DNA from: an uncultured Veillonellaceae bacterium
Lineage (GTDB): Bacteria; Bacillota; Negativicutes; Veillonellales; Negativicoccaceae
Assembly (NCBI GenBank): GCA_945876385.1
Contig: CAMCNU010000011.1
Span: 1-39,261 of the forward strand
Direction of reading: 5' to 3'
DNA: 39,261 nt
Numbering within the stretch: position 1 is the first letter of the stretch; each line of letters starts with the position of its first letter. Both the position numbers and the translations under genes were made by a program. The notes below the pieces were generated by a model. That model searched no databases. It was not told the DNA's origin and was given only the letters and a program-made list of their open reading frames with translations. Of this stretch, positions 31,754 through 39,261 are shown piece by piece.

Positions 31754-32077
31754 TTATGCTCCGGGGATAATGTCTTTAATACCTTTTGCCAACCGATATG
31801 CCTTTTTCATCATCGTGTTATCCGCCAAGTACTCCATACCTGCCAATGTTAAGCGCGGAGCAATTAGCCTCACCTGCGGCATGCGTTTGCCCATGATCGG
31901 CAAAAGCTCAACACCCGTAATATATCCGTCCTGCACTAATGCAGTCATGATAGATTCCCAGCGCGCCCGTGATACGCCTAACGCTTCCGGCATAATCGCG
32001 TTCAAGTCAAACTCCTCATAGTCCATGGACTGCTCAATCGTGTTCAGTATCTTGTAGATAATTTTGAAGTTGTCCAT
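31754..32077 (-). CDS. YjcQ-family winged-helix protein
   Basis: 107 aa matching the YjcQ pattern: FKIIYKILNTIEQSMDYEEF, DLNAIMPEALGVSRARWESI, LVQDGYITGVELLPI, LTLAGMEYLADNTMMKKAYR and the end GIKDIIPGA. YjcQ proteins are winged-helix proteins frequent in Firmicutes prophages; the exact role is unknown. ATG preceded by AAAGGAG. Confidence 0.88.
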   Translation of the reverse strand: MDNFKIIYKILNTIEQSMDYEEFDLNAIMPEALGVSRARWESIMTALVQDGYITGVELLPIMGKRMPQVRLIAPRLTLAGMEYLADNTMMKKAYRLAKGIKDIIPGA

Positions 32078-32099
32078 TCACTCGCTCCTTTCGTGCAAC

Positions 32100-32125
32100 A
32101 AAAAACCGCCTCAGCGTTTCGCTTT
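32100..32125 (-). terminator. imperfect intrinsic terminator
   Basis: CCGC/GCGG with an inner AGC/GCT pairing and interior mismatches, followed on the minus strand by TTTTTT. Sits between the small gene at 32134 and the YjcQ-like gene. Confidence 0.5.
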
Positions 32126-32133
32126 AGCGGCTT

Positions 32134-32304
32134 TTATTTTTCTCTCCCTAGCGATAAATAATACTCCCTGCGCCCATCTTGATCCAACCATTCGCGCGCT
32201 TCTTTCATTCCTTGCGCTATCTCTTCCGGTGTTCGCCCTCTATCGGGGTGATTGCGGTCATCTTGCAATAGATACAATTTTTCTTCTTTTTTCTTATTCT
32301 TCAT
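32134..32304 (-). CDS. small phage protein, unknown (56 aa)
   Basis: Reading from the ATG at 32304 gives MKNKKKEEKLYLLQDDRNHP, then GRTPEEIAQGMKEAREWLDQ and a basic end. The start overlaps the end of the MuF-JAB gene; an ATG 3 nt earlier is equally possible. No ribosome site stands out, so coupling to the upstream gene is likely. Function unknown. Confidence 0.55.
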   Translation of the reverse strand: MKNKKKEEKLYLLQDDRNHPDRGRTPEEIAQGMKEAREWLDQDGRREYYLSLGREK

Positions 32305-33934
32305 CATAGACAAACAACCCCAACTCATACAACTTATCTAGCGCCTTATGTTCGGCATAGCTTTTCAGTGGATATTTCCCCTTAATTGCATTATACAACC
32401 CCGCGTATATTTTTTCAACGTTTATACTGTGGTCTATTCCCCTCATTGTCCGCACACTGCCGTCATGTCCGATTACAACGCTAGCCGCGATAAAGTCATT
32501 GGCAAACACTGTTTTAATGTCTGTCCACGAAAAACGGCCACCCGTTGGGTGATTATGAAGCAATACGACCGACGCGCCGCTTGCTTTCAACCGGTCAAAC
32601 TGTTCTTGAGTAAAACCGGCGCGATTATCTTCCAGTGCTTTTGAACGCTCTAACACTCCGCCGGTGCGCGCGTCAATCGCGGTTAGCACTTCTTTTTCCG
32701 TGCCGTTGGTAATGTTTAGCGTGTTAATTGCTTCTTTATGTAGCGTGTCCCGTACGGGGCGACGTAGTGGCATATTATCAAACTTATTACGGTACGCGGC
32801 GGAATTGACCGCCCGCAAATCTACTAAAAGCGCCTCGCCCATGTTCCGCAATTCCGCCTCTGTCGGGCGGCGCACTTTCGCCTGTTCCGCCTTTAGATAT
32901 TCCGCTTCTGGTTTAACGTATTTCGCTTTCCATTCCTTATAGGTCATATCCGGTATCTCTACCGTTTTGCCCGTCTCCGGATCGCGCGCTACTCTGCCGC
33001 CATCATCGAGCAAGCCCTCAATGTACGGCACGGTCGTTGACCTGCAATGACAGTGAAACGGCGGCATCGTAATTCCCGGCTTTGCGTCTTTCCGGTCAAA
33101 TACTTTGCCGTCGAGATTTTGGCATATTTCGCTTGTTTTACTATCCAAAACCGCGCATATCTGGTATTGTTCCAGTCCGAGCTCGTCGTACGTGTCGAGC
33201 ATAGCCCGCTCTTGTATGTACGCCGTTTCCGTCTCTACAAGCCGGTACGCTTGATTATAGGAAGTATTAAACCGCGCCGCGATCTTTTCCGACAGTTGCG
33301 CCGTGCTCGATCCGGTCATCAGCGACTGCGTGATATCCGTTTGTAGTGAATTTATTAGCTGCGTTTTGTTTTTCCAAATTCGAGATGAAAAGTCCGCGCC
33401 ATCGGGCGCCCAAGGTTTAGAGATCGCCTCCTCAATCTGCCGCTCCCGTACTGCCCGAAAGTTTTCAAAGCCCGTTACCTTCTGCGTCTCGTACGCCGTT
33501 TTATACACGCTATCCGTGTATACGTCGCGCATTAGACCGCCAAGCTCTAGCCCTTGTGTTTTTGCCAGTTTTTCGACGTATTGCGCCGTTTTTAAGTAGA
33601 TTTCTTGTGATCTCGTCAGGCGCACCCGCATAGACGCGTTCTCTAACATTCGGATATGCGCCGGATCCAGGTCAAGCCGCTTTGCCTCCTTGATGAAGTC
33701 CGCCAGCGTCATTTTGAACTCTTTTAGCTCTCTGTTATCTAATATCCGCCGCGCCTCCGCAAGGCTTATTTTATTTTCCTTGGCAAATCGGTCATACCAT
33801 TGTTCGACCTCTGCCCGAAGTTGGCGAAGCGTTTCACGGTACGCCCGGGCAAGATCGGCATTAGCTCGTTCAGCCTTTCGCATTTCTGCCGTTTTTAGTC
33901 GTTTGAAACGCTCTTCCCAATAGTTATAAGCCAT
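32294..33934 (-). CDS. MuF-type phage head morphogenesis protein fused to a JAB-like metalloprotease domain
   Basis: 546 aa. The first 340 residues are an SPP1 gp7/MuF-like minor head protein: a charged helical start, then YNQAYRLVETETAYIQERA and the typical LDSKTSEICQNLDGKVF..MPPFHCHCRSTTVP ending near residue 310. The last 150 residues are a distinct domain with LTAIDARTGGVLERSKAL, then LLHNHPTGGRFSWTDIKTV with His460, His462, Ser469 and Asp472 in the H-x-H-P..S-x-x-D pattern of JAMM/JAB (MPN+) metallopeptidases. MuF proteins enter the capsid and often bear toxin or enzyme domains, so this tail could be injected with the DNA. Activity is unproved. RBS AGAGGAAT precedes the ATG. Confidence 0.87.
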   Translation of the reverse strand: MAYNYWEERFKRLKTAEMRKAERANADLARAYRETLRQLRAEVEQWYDRFAKENKISLAEARRILDNRELKEFKMTLADFIKEAKRLDLDPAHIRMLENASMRVRLTRSQEIYLKTAQYVEKLAKTQGLELGGLMRDVYTDSVYKTAYETQKVTGFENFRAVRERQIEEAISKPWAPDGADFSSRIWKNKTQLINSLQTDITQSLMTGSSTAQLSEKIAARFNTSYNQAYRLVETETAYIQERAMLDTYDELGLEQYQICAVLDSKTSEICQNLDGKVFDRKDAKPGITMPPFHCHCRSTTVPYIEGLLDDGGRVARDPETGKTVEIPDMTYKEWKAKYVKPEAEYLKAEQAKVRRPTEAELRNMGEALLVDLRAVNSAAYRNKFDNMPLRRPVRDTLHKEAINTLNITNGTEKEVLTAIDARTGGVLERSKALEDNRAGFTQEQFDRLKASGASVVLLHNHPTGGRFSWTDIKTVFANDFIAASVVIGHDGSVRTMRGIDHSINVEKIYAGLYNAIKGKYPLKSYAEHKALDKLYELGLFVYDEE

Positions 33935-33938
33935 TTAG

Positions 33939-35426
33939 CTATTCCTCTGCATTTTTGCCCGTTTCCGTCGGTTTCGCATAGTCTTCAAGGGCGGGTATCG
34001 TCTCTGATCTTTCCTTTTCGATCTGCCGCAGTTCGTCGTTCGCGTCGACCGTCCACGGGTGGTTGGCGACGATCGTGCGCATGGACAAAATGCCCACACT
34101 ATCGCGGGCGTTCGCGATCGTGTCCGCCTCGTTGATGATGATGTCGCGGTTAAACTTCCAGAGTACCGGCTTATGCTTAACGACGCGGAAGCCGTCAGCG
34201 ACCAAGCCGACGAAGTATAAAAGCCGATCAAGGGCGACGGAAAATTCAAGCTGCATGCTATCTGCGTCTAGGTCAATATCGCTATACATGCTTTTAATGT
34301 TCAGTTGGTTAGCATTGCCGCCCAGTCGGTCGTCTTTCGCGTCATAGCCGCGGCCGCATTCGATAATCGCTTTTTTAAGTAGCTTGATAACGATTTCATA
34401 ATTGCCCGGATTAACTTCAATTTGAAGAGTATCCACGCCGCCCTCCGCGCCGTCTTCCGTCCTGACGAATACCACCCCGTATTGGGAAAGGTTATGCCGG
34501 AACTCGTCGGCCTTTGTGCCTTCGTAGTTTTTAACGACTAAAATCGTGTTGCGGCTGTCTTCCTGGATTCTATCCAACACGCCGCTCATCATGTCGTTTA
34601 ACGCGTCCTGCAGCGACTTCACGCGCGCCAATAGCGGCTGCTCGTTGGCGTTGTATTTGAAAGCAATTAAGGGCAACCGCGCCCAGTTAAAGCCTTTTAC
34701 GCCCTCCGCGCTCTTATACGTCAAGTACGTTTCATCTTCCCGGTTAATATCCGGCTCAAGTTTGCCCGCGTCCGAGTAAATGAAGTATTTAACGCCGTCA
34801 AGCGTGTAGTACTCCACATGTTGAACGGTCTTTTTTTCGCGCCCTTTATACTCTTCTACTCCGTAAATGCGTATAAACGCGTCGAGCTCCTCGTGTTCCT
34901 CGTCTTTCCAAAACGGCAATACCTCGTAGGGTTTAAGCCGCTTATATTTCAATTCGCCGTCGGCTACATAGACGAGCAAGTAGCCGATACCGCAATTCAG
35001 CGCGTCGACACCGATCGCCCGTATACGCTTATCAAAAGCCGTATCCAGGATAGCCGCGACTTTTTCTTTGAACTCTTTTTCGTCCGTCTGCGGCTCGATC
35101 GGATTCGCTAAAAGGTAGTTAGCCTTTTGATCGACAAGGTTCGCGTACGTGTTGTACGTTACCCGGTTATTCGGTAGATTATGGATCGCCTCCGGCTGCC
35201 CGTTTTCGCCTATCGCCGTGCGGACTTTTTCCGCGACGTTGTGCACGCCCTGATAGTAGGCTTCGCCCTCGATCATCTGCCGCCGTTTATCCGACGTCAA
35301 AAAAGCCTTGATCTCTTTCTCTAAAAACTCAACCTCGGTCATTGCGTCGTTGAAAAGCACCGTTTTATCCTCCTTGACGAGCGTCTGCCCGCGCCCGAAG
35401 TTCCGCAACGTTTGTAAAATGCTCAA
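33939..35426 (-). CDS. phage portal protein (SPP1 gp6-like)
   Basis: 495 aa read from a TTG at 35424-35426, 5 nt after GGAGG and just after the terminase stop; a longer frame begins inside terL. Portal features: KRRQMIEGEAYYQGVHNVAE, NNRVTYNTYANLVDQKANYL, VDALNCGIGYLLVYVADGEL, then FKYNANEQPLLARVKSLQDA and YSDIDLDADSMQLEFSVALD, the SPP1-family order. It forms the dodecameric DNA gate at one capsid vertex. Confidence 0.9.
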   Translation of the reverse strand: MSILQTLRNFGRGQTLVKEDKTVLFNDAMTEVEFLEKEIKAFLTSDKRRQMIEGEAYYQGVHNVAEKVRTAIGENGQPEAIHNLPNNRVTYNTYANLVDQKANYLLANPIEPQTDEKEFKEKVAAILDTAFDKRIRAIGVDALNCGIGYLLVYVADGELKYKRLKPYEVLPFWKDEEHEELDAFIRIYGVEEYKGREKKTVQHVEYYTLDGVKYFIYSDAGKLEPDINREDETYLTYKSAEGVKGFNWARLPLIAFKYNANEQPLLARVKSLQDALNDMMSGVLDRIQEDSRNTILVVKNYEGTKADEFRHNLSQYGVVFVRTEDGAEGGVDTLQIEVNPGNYEIVIKLLKKAIIECGRGYDAKDDRLGGNANQLNIKSMYSDIDLDADSMQLEFSVALDRLLYFVGLVADGFRVVKHKPVLWKFNRDIIINEADTIANARDSVGILSMRTIVANHPWTVDANDELRQIEKERSETIPALEDYAKPTETGKNAEE

Positions 35427-35427
35427 T

Positions 35428-36672
35428 TTAACCTCCAAAGCCGACCAGCTCTTTACCGAGCGCGCCCGCTAGCGCGTATCTCATAGCGTCCATTAAGTGG
35501 TTGTTATCATCTTCCGGCTTGCCCGTGTACTCGTCGAATTTATCTTTTGCCCACGCGTACAGCGACAACTCTCGCAAGGTATTTACGCAGCACGGGTGAA
35601 CGATAATCCGGAAATTCTGTATCTGTTGTATGCCGTGCCGGATACTGTCGGGGCCTTTGCGGCTTTTCCGCACTCTTGTTAATCCCGCCCGGCGCAGTTC
35701 CTCGATAGATTTCGGCTCCGCGCTGTCGGCTGTGATCTGTTCTTTCGCGTAGCCGCGCGCCTCTATCGCCTTGTATAGTTCCTGATTTGTCAGCCCTTTT
35801 TCGTACAGTTCATCAAATACGTATATTAGGCGCTTTCCCTTATCCACCAGCCCGCACCATAGCGCCGCCGGATCGGTCGTAAAGCCGAAGTCAAGCCCGA
35901 ACGCCGCGTTGATTCCTTCTTGCTTGCGTAACGCGTCAATATCAAAGGCTTTTTCAGTCCAGTTATCATAAATAAGCCCCTCGACAATGCCCCAATCGCC
36001 GAGCCCCGCCACTCGATAGCGCTTTTTATTCTTTTTCATTTCCTCGAATAGCGCCAAGTCCGACGGGCTCAAAAACTCATTACATCGGTAATCCGTTGTA
36101 AGCGCCAATACTTGAGGGCTCTCCTCGTCGAAAAAGCGTTTTTTCAACCAATGCCGACTGCTCCACGGGTTAAATGTCAGCGTTAATTGCGTGAATAAGC
36201 CTTTCGGCAACTGCCCGCGAATGGATTCATCTAGCCTGTTGAACGCCTCTTCTGATGTAACTTCATATGCCTCTTCAATCCATGCCCAGCAAAGCACGCC
36301 GCGCGGAACGGACAACGACGTTATTTTTAACGGGTCATCGAGACCCACAAACAATATTTTTTGCCCGGTCGGTGTATAAACGATCTCAAGCGGGCTTTTG
36401 GTCGCTTTCCAGTACGCGCCCACTCCTAACCGGTCAATCGCCCAGCACAAGTCCGAAAAACACGAATTTTGAAGAGTTCTAAAGACCTTCCGAACAACGA
36501 CCAAATTCGCCGCCGGATACTTCATCATGTTGTAGATGTACCAAAGCGCCGTTGTTTTCGACTTTTTGCTCGCGCGGCTTCCCTTGACTACTCGATAGCG
36601 TCCGCGCCACTTCCAAAAAGCCCCGTAGCCTTTACCGACTACGTCAGGAAGATAAACGCGCCGTTCATTCAT
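35428..36672 (-). CDS. terL: terminase large subunit (PBSX type)
   Basis: 414 aa, the ATPase-nuclease that packages phage DNA. Walker A-like VVKGSRASKKSKTTA lies at residues 28-42 and Walker B VLCWAWIEEAYE at 126-137. The nuclease half has GLDFGFTTDPAALW (Asp261) and the last-acid motif DDNNHLMDAMRYAL near residue 395. Overlaps terS by 8 nt. The fold matches the PBSX-family terminases rather than the T4 type. Confidence 0.94.
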   Translation of the reverse strand: MNERRVYLPDVVGKGYGAFWKWRGRYRVVKGSRASKKSKTTALWYIYNMMKYPAANLVVVRKVFRTLQNSCFSDLCWAIDRLGVGAYWKATKSPLEIVYTPTGQKILFVGLDDPLKITSLSVPRGVLCWAWIEEAYEVTSEEAFNRLDESIRGQLPKGLFTQLTLTFNPWSSRHWLKKRFFDEESPQVLALTTDYRCNEFLSPSDLALFEEMKKNKKRYRVAGLGDWGIVEGLIYDNWTEKAFDIDALRKQEGINAAFGLDFGFTTDPAALWCGLVDKGKRLIYVFDELYEKGLTNQELYKAIEARGYAKEQITADSAEPKSIEELRRAGLTRVRKSRKGPDSIRHGIQQIQNFRIIVHPCCVNTLRELSLYAWAKDKFDEYTGKPEDDNNHLMDAMRYALAGALGKELVGFGG

Positions 36673-37096
36673 CGAGCTTATCCTCTCCGGTGATGATGAC
36701 CGGAGTAACGTTTACCTGTGTCTCCGGTAAGGTCATTCCAAGACACCGGGAAAGAATTTCAAGCGCTTTGCTCCGGTCTTTTATCGTCGGCTTTCTGTTC
36801 GTCCGGCTCTCTTCGCCCTGCGGATTCAGCGCGACGACCTCTTCGCTCATCTCCCCGCGGACGATTTCCGTCAGCAACTGTAATACTTCTTTCGCGTCGG
36901 CGATTTTCTCCGCGTCTGCCTCTTTTATCAGCTCCGCGATACGTTTTTTTATATGTAGTTTTCTGATATTTTCTTTTGCTACTGTCGCGGCTGCTTTTTC
37001 GCTATATCCCGCCGCAATAGCCGCCTGTGTGCCGTTGCCCTTAAGGCGTACGTATTCGGTCGCAAATAGCTCTTGTTTTCTGGTTAGCTTCGCCAC
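36665..37096 (-). CDS. terS: terminase small subunit
   Basis: 143 aa, the DNA-recognition partner of TerL. It has the Terminase_2 pattern LTRKQELFATEYVRLKGNGT, QAAIAAGYSEKAAATVAKEN and KALEILSRCLGMTL, with an acidic C-terminal end likely to contact TerL. GTG at 37096 is favoured because AAAGGAG lies 6 nt upstream; a TTG 6 nt earlier falls in the spacer. Confidence 0.92.
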   Translation of the reverse strand: MAKLTRKQELFATEYVRLKGNGTQAAIAAGYSEKAAATVAKENIRKLHIKKRIAELIKEADAEKIADAKEVLQLLTEIVRGEMSEEVVALNPQGEESRTNRKPTIKDRSKALEILSRCLGMTLPETQVNVTPVIITGEDKLDE

Positions 37097-37114
37097 GGGC
37101 AACTCCTTTCTGTA

Positions 37115-37141
37115 TTAAAAAAGCGCCCTCTATTGGCGCTC
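37115..37141 (-). terminator. intrinsic terminator just upstream of terS
   Basis: AGCGCC pairs with GGCGCT, followed on the minus strand by TTTTTT. It overlaps the end of the small gene at 37130 and precedes the terS ribosome site, so late transcription would need read-through or antitermination. Confidence 0.65.
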
Positions 37142-37297
37142 CCGCTTTCTTATATTTACGTCTCCCATTATTTCATAGCCGGCTAACGCGCATATCTCTT
37201 TTACTATTCTGATCAGCCGGTCGATCTCTCTTTTTTCCCGATCCACTCGCGCGCACGCTTTGTCGGCTGTCGGGTCCGGATAGTGTTCATGATTCAT
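37130..37297 (-). CDS. small phage protein, unknown (55 aa)
   Basis: ATG at 37297 behind AAGGGG. MNHEHYPDPTADKACARVDR continues into a basic helix and ends YEIMGDVNIRKRERQ. Similar tiny proteins with a GYE-plus-basic end lie upstream of terS in Firmicutes prophages; function unknown. Confidence 0.6.
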   Translation of the reverse strand: MNHEHYPDPTADKACARVDREKREIDRLIRIVKEICALAGYEIMGDVNIRKRERQ

Positions 37298-37315
37298 ATT
37301 TTGCCCCTTGTGCCA

Positions 37316-37339
37316 CAAAAGCCGCCCGAACGGACGGCT
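37316..37339 (-). terminator. intrinsic terminator after the late regulator
   Basis: GCCGTCCG/CGGGCGGC with a 2-nt apical loop, then TTTT on the minus strand. Located between the late-regulator gene and the 55-aa gene. Confidence 0.5.
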
Positions 37340-37426
37340 CTGAGGAGGAAATGATAAACACTTCTGTTCTCTAATTTCTCACACTATCATAATAACACGT
37401 TCTAATGTAGCATTTTGTAGCAGGTT
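37340..37426. other. intergenic gap before the packaging genes
   Basis: About 87 nt, AT-rich. A TATGAT on the minus strand is a possible -10 box for a late promoter, but without a good -35, which would fit activation by the late regulator encoded upstream. Not proven. Confidence 0.35.
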
Positions 37427-37852
37427 TTACGAAAAATACTTTTTCTGGTACGCGTCAAGCGCTAAAACGTGCAACCGACGCAGAGATTGATGATGATAGC
37501 CCATCTTATCGGCGATCTCTTCCAAGGTCAGCCGCTTCGTATGCACGTAATACCAGCGTAAAAGCAATCGGTAACGGACATCTGAAAGCGCGTTTATTCG
37601 TGTCAATATCCGCTCTTTCCGCTCATAGTATTCATCAATAGTCCGGTTAATCTCTCTTCCCATATCGGCCAATTTAGCGGCCGCGTTGGCTATGTCTGAT
37701 CGGCGTGTACCGGATACCGGTTCAGAAAGCGGGCGGGCAAGGCTCGTCGCGCGGGCGGCCAACTTTTCTTTTTCCATGATTAACGCGTCGATCCGCGCGT
37801 TCATTTCGCGCAGCCCCTCGAGCTCCGCGCGCGCGTCTTCATTACTCGCCAT
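37427..37852 (-). CDS. phage late-gene regulator, ArpU/sigma-70 region 4-like
   Basis: 141 aa. Residues 1-35 are a coiled-coil-like helix; the C-terminus has the sigma region 4-type helix-turn-helix INALSDVRYRLLLRWYYVHT, LTLEEIADKMGYHHQSLRRL and HVLALDAYQKKY. ArpU/RinA/YqaQ-type proteins of this size sit just ahead of terS in Firmicutes prophages and switch on late transcription. Position and fold agree; activity is inferred. Confidence 0.85.
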   Translation of the reverse strand: MASNEDARAELEGLREMNARIDALIMEKEKLAARATSLARPLSEPVSGTRRSDIANAAAKLADMGREINRTIDEYYERKERILTRINALSDVRYRLLLRWYYVHTKRLTLEEIADKMGYHHQSLRRLHVLALDAYQKKYFS

Positions 37853-38378
37853 CTGTCACACCTTCTTTCAGCACTTCGGCCGCCTCAAACAGCCGCTCCG
37901 ACGCAAAGAGTCGCCGCACGCGTATATCCGTCGCGGCATGATGAGGTACGCACACGGCGTCTTCGATCAGATGCAGCGCTTGCGCACGCGCCCCCGTCAA
38001 GCACTTATCCACGATATACACGTCCGCGGATATACGCCGCGGGCGCTTCTTTTTCCCCAACCGCTCCCACGCGGCGGCGCGTTCCAAGTACCAGATCGCT
38101 TTTTCCAAGTCTTCGCCGTACTTGGCAGGGTCTTTTTTCCCCGCGCGCGAGATGTACTTGATCGCATTTCCCAGCCACCACGAGTAGCGGCCGCTCTCGA
38201 TATAGTCCGCCGTCTCGATCCGCCCGTCCGTATAATGCGCCGGATGATTGACCGGATCGGCCGTGTCGTTTCCACTTCGCGCGTCGTCCAAGCGTCGCTC
38301 CGTACGTCCCGCCATGTAGCCGATACAGATGCCCGCAAGCGCCGTCAGCGCCCACAAAAGTTCCGTCATCTTTATCAC
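37842..38378 (-). CDS. DUF3310 protein (T7 gp1.7-like) with N-terminal membrane segment
   Basis: 178 aa. Residues 5-22 form a membrane segment (LLWALTALAGICIGYMA), followed by the DUF3310 signature DPVNHPAHYTDGRIETADYI, GNAIKYISRAGKKDPAKYGE and DLEKAIWYLERAAAWERL. T7 gp1.7 of this family is a nucleotide kinase; here a kinase is only suggested. The added N-terminal anchor is not part of the family core. The start is a GTG in GTGA overlap with the helicase stop, with an ATG 9 nt later as alternative. Confidence 0.82.
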   Translation of the reverse strand: MIKMTELLWALTALAGICIGYMAGRTERRLDDARSGNDTADPVNHPAHYTDGRIETADYIESGRYSWWLGNAIKYISRAGKKDPAKYGEDLEKAIWYLERAAAWERLGKKKRPRRISADVYIVDKCLTGARAQALHLIEDAVCVPHHAATDIRVRRLFASERLFEAAEVLKEGVTDGE

Positions 38379-39261
38379 TCTCCAATCTCCGCTTTTACTG
38401 CGGCAATTAACGCGTCCTGCCCGGTGGACTTCCCGGCTAACGCGTTCAATACCCGGCCGTCCATCGTGTCTTTAGCCACGAGATGGTGAACGATCACGGG
38501 TTTAGTTTGGCCTTGACGATAAAGGCGGGCGTTCGCCTGTTGATACAGCTCAAGGCTCCAGGTCAGACCGTACCAGACGATCACGTGACCGCCCTCTTGC
38601 AGATTTAAGCCGTGCCCGGCGCTGGCCGGGTGCAACAATAACATCGGTATCTCGCCACGGTTCCACGCGCCCAGGTCCGCCTCCGTCTCCAAAAAACGGG
38701 CGTCCGGAAAGGCTTTTTTTAACCGCTCCATGTCGTGTTGGTACCAGTAAAAAACAATCATAGGCTCGTTGCACTCTTCGCGGATTTCCGCCAGGGCGTC
38801 AAGTTTCGCCCGGTGCACCTCGCACACGGCACCGTCTTCGTCATACACCGCGCCGTTGGCCACCTGTAACAGCTTTCCGGTAAGCACCGCCGCATTGGCG
38901 GCTGTTACCTCGTTACCGTCAATTTCCGCCGTAAAATCACGCAGCAATCGGTCATACGTACGCCGCGCGGCCGGCGGCAACTCCACCTCGACCCGGTTCG
39001 TCACTCGCTCCGGTAGCGTCAGCCAGTCGTCCGCCGTCATCGACACGCAGACATCGCCGATATGACGATAAATAGCCTCGCCCGCCCCATCGCGCAGGAT
39101 CCAATCGTAAACGACATAGCCGTTACGCTTACCCGGCTTAAAATACGCGTCTCGGTACGCGCCGATGGTTTTGCCCAGACGCTCGCCTTGATCCAACAGG
39201 TACATTTGCGCCCACAGGTCCATCAGGCTCCGCGGGCTTGGCGTCCCCGTCAGCAGGACCA
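38375..39261 (-). CDS. SNF2-family helicase, C-terminal part
   Basis: The frame is open to the right edge, so only the last 295 residues are seen. At the edge the sequence reads VLLTGTPSPRSLMDLWAQMY, the motif III region of SNF2 helicases, then AGHGLNLQEGGHVIVWYGLT and QQANARLYRQGQTKPV, motifs V and VI with the arginine finger region. The N-terminal ATPase half lies outside. Such helicases are frequent in the replication block of Firmicutes prophages. It overlaps the DUF3310 gene as GTGA. Confidence 0.9.
   Translation of the reverse strand, partial: VLLTGTPSPRSLMDLWAQMYLLDQGERLGKTIGAYRDAYFKPGKRNGYVVYDWILRDGAGEAIYRHIGDVCVSMTADDWLTLPERVTNRVEVELPPAARRTYDRLLRDFTAEIDGNEVTAANAAVLTGKLLQVANGAVYDEDGAVCEVHRAKLDALAEIREECNEPMIVFYWYQHDMERLKKAFPDARFLETEADLGAWNRGEIPMLLLHPASAGHGLNLQEGGHVIVWYGLTWSLELYQQANARLYRQGQTKPVIVHHLVAKDTMDGRVLNALAGKSTGQDALIAAVKAEIGE

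Overview
The window looks like the chromosome of a diderm Firmicute, most likely Negativicutes (Selenomonas/Veillonella/Dialister/Megasphaera relatives), carrying a contractile-tailed prophage. The case for this is a Firmicutes-style, PyrR-attenuated pyrimidine operon with class 1B dihydroorotate dehydrogenase (PyrD+PyrK), next to signs of an outer membrane: a secreted coiled-coil adhesin-like protein and spanin-like lysis genes. The genus cannot be fixed from this sequence alone. The chromosomal part (1-13.4 kb) is visibly GC-rich; the prophage (about 13.5 kb to the right edge) is less so, and the hicAB island at 13.9-15.0 kb is AT-rich.

Left part, 1-1.7 kb, all on the minus strand: the 5' end of a secreted coiled-coil surface protein with a 99-residue repeat, preceded by a long leader with its own promoter, a small leader ORF and a strong hairpin. 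Next is a 200-aa protein resembling the short RNase toxins of type III toxin-antitoxin systems. It lies behind a structured leader but has no visible antitoxin repeat array.

Pyrimidine operon, 1.8-10.2 kb, minus strand: pyrB-pyrC-carA-carB-pyrK-pyrD, tightly packed with 4-17 nt overlaps or a few-nt gaps. It begins at a near-consensus promoter, has a leader with a perfect PyrR-binding consensus and an intrinsic terminator just before pyrB, and ends in a terminator. Together the enzymes convert bicarbonate, glutamine and aspartate to orotate. pyrE and pyrF are not in the window. Divergent from it on the plus strand are an ornithine decarboxylase (10.5-12.6 kb) and rpsD with its own promoter and terminator (12.6-13.4 kb).

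Prophage, about 13.5-39.3 kb, minus strand, so the late genes read from the right edge leftward: SNF2-type helicase (cut by the edge), DUF3310 protein, an ArpU/sigma-like late regulator, small and large terminase, portal, a MuF head protein fused to a JAB-like metalloprotease motif, YjcQ protein, scaffold, capsid, head-tail connectors, sheath, tube, tail-assembly chaperone with a -1 frameshift extension, tape measure, baseplate genes in PBSX (Xkd) order, tail fibre, three collagen-like proteins, holin and amidase. These are followed by a self-contained hicAB toxin-antitoxin unit, a cluster of hairpins, and a pair of almost completely overlapping spanin-like ORFs next to the rpsD terminator. 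Integrase and repressor are not in the window.

Points most worth attention: the programmed frameshift at 25314-25320, the dual-frame spanin locus at 13513-13924, the MuF-JAB fusion, the collagen-like triad, the hairpin arrays at 13.93-14.24 kb, and the structured leaders at 0.6-0.85 and 1.6-1.7 kb.
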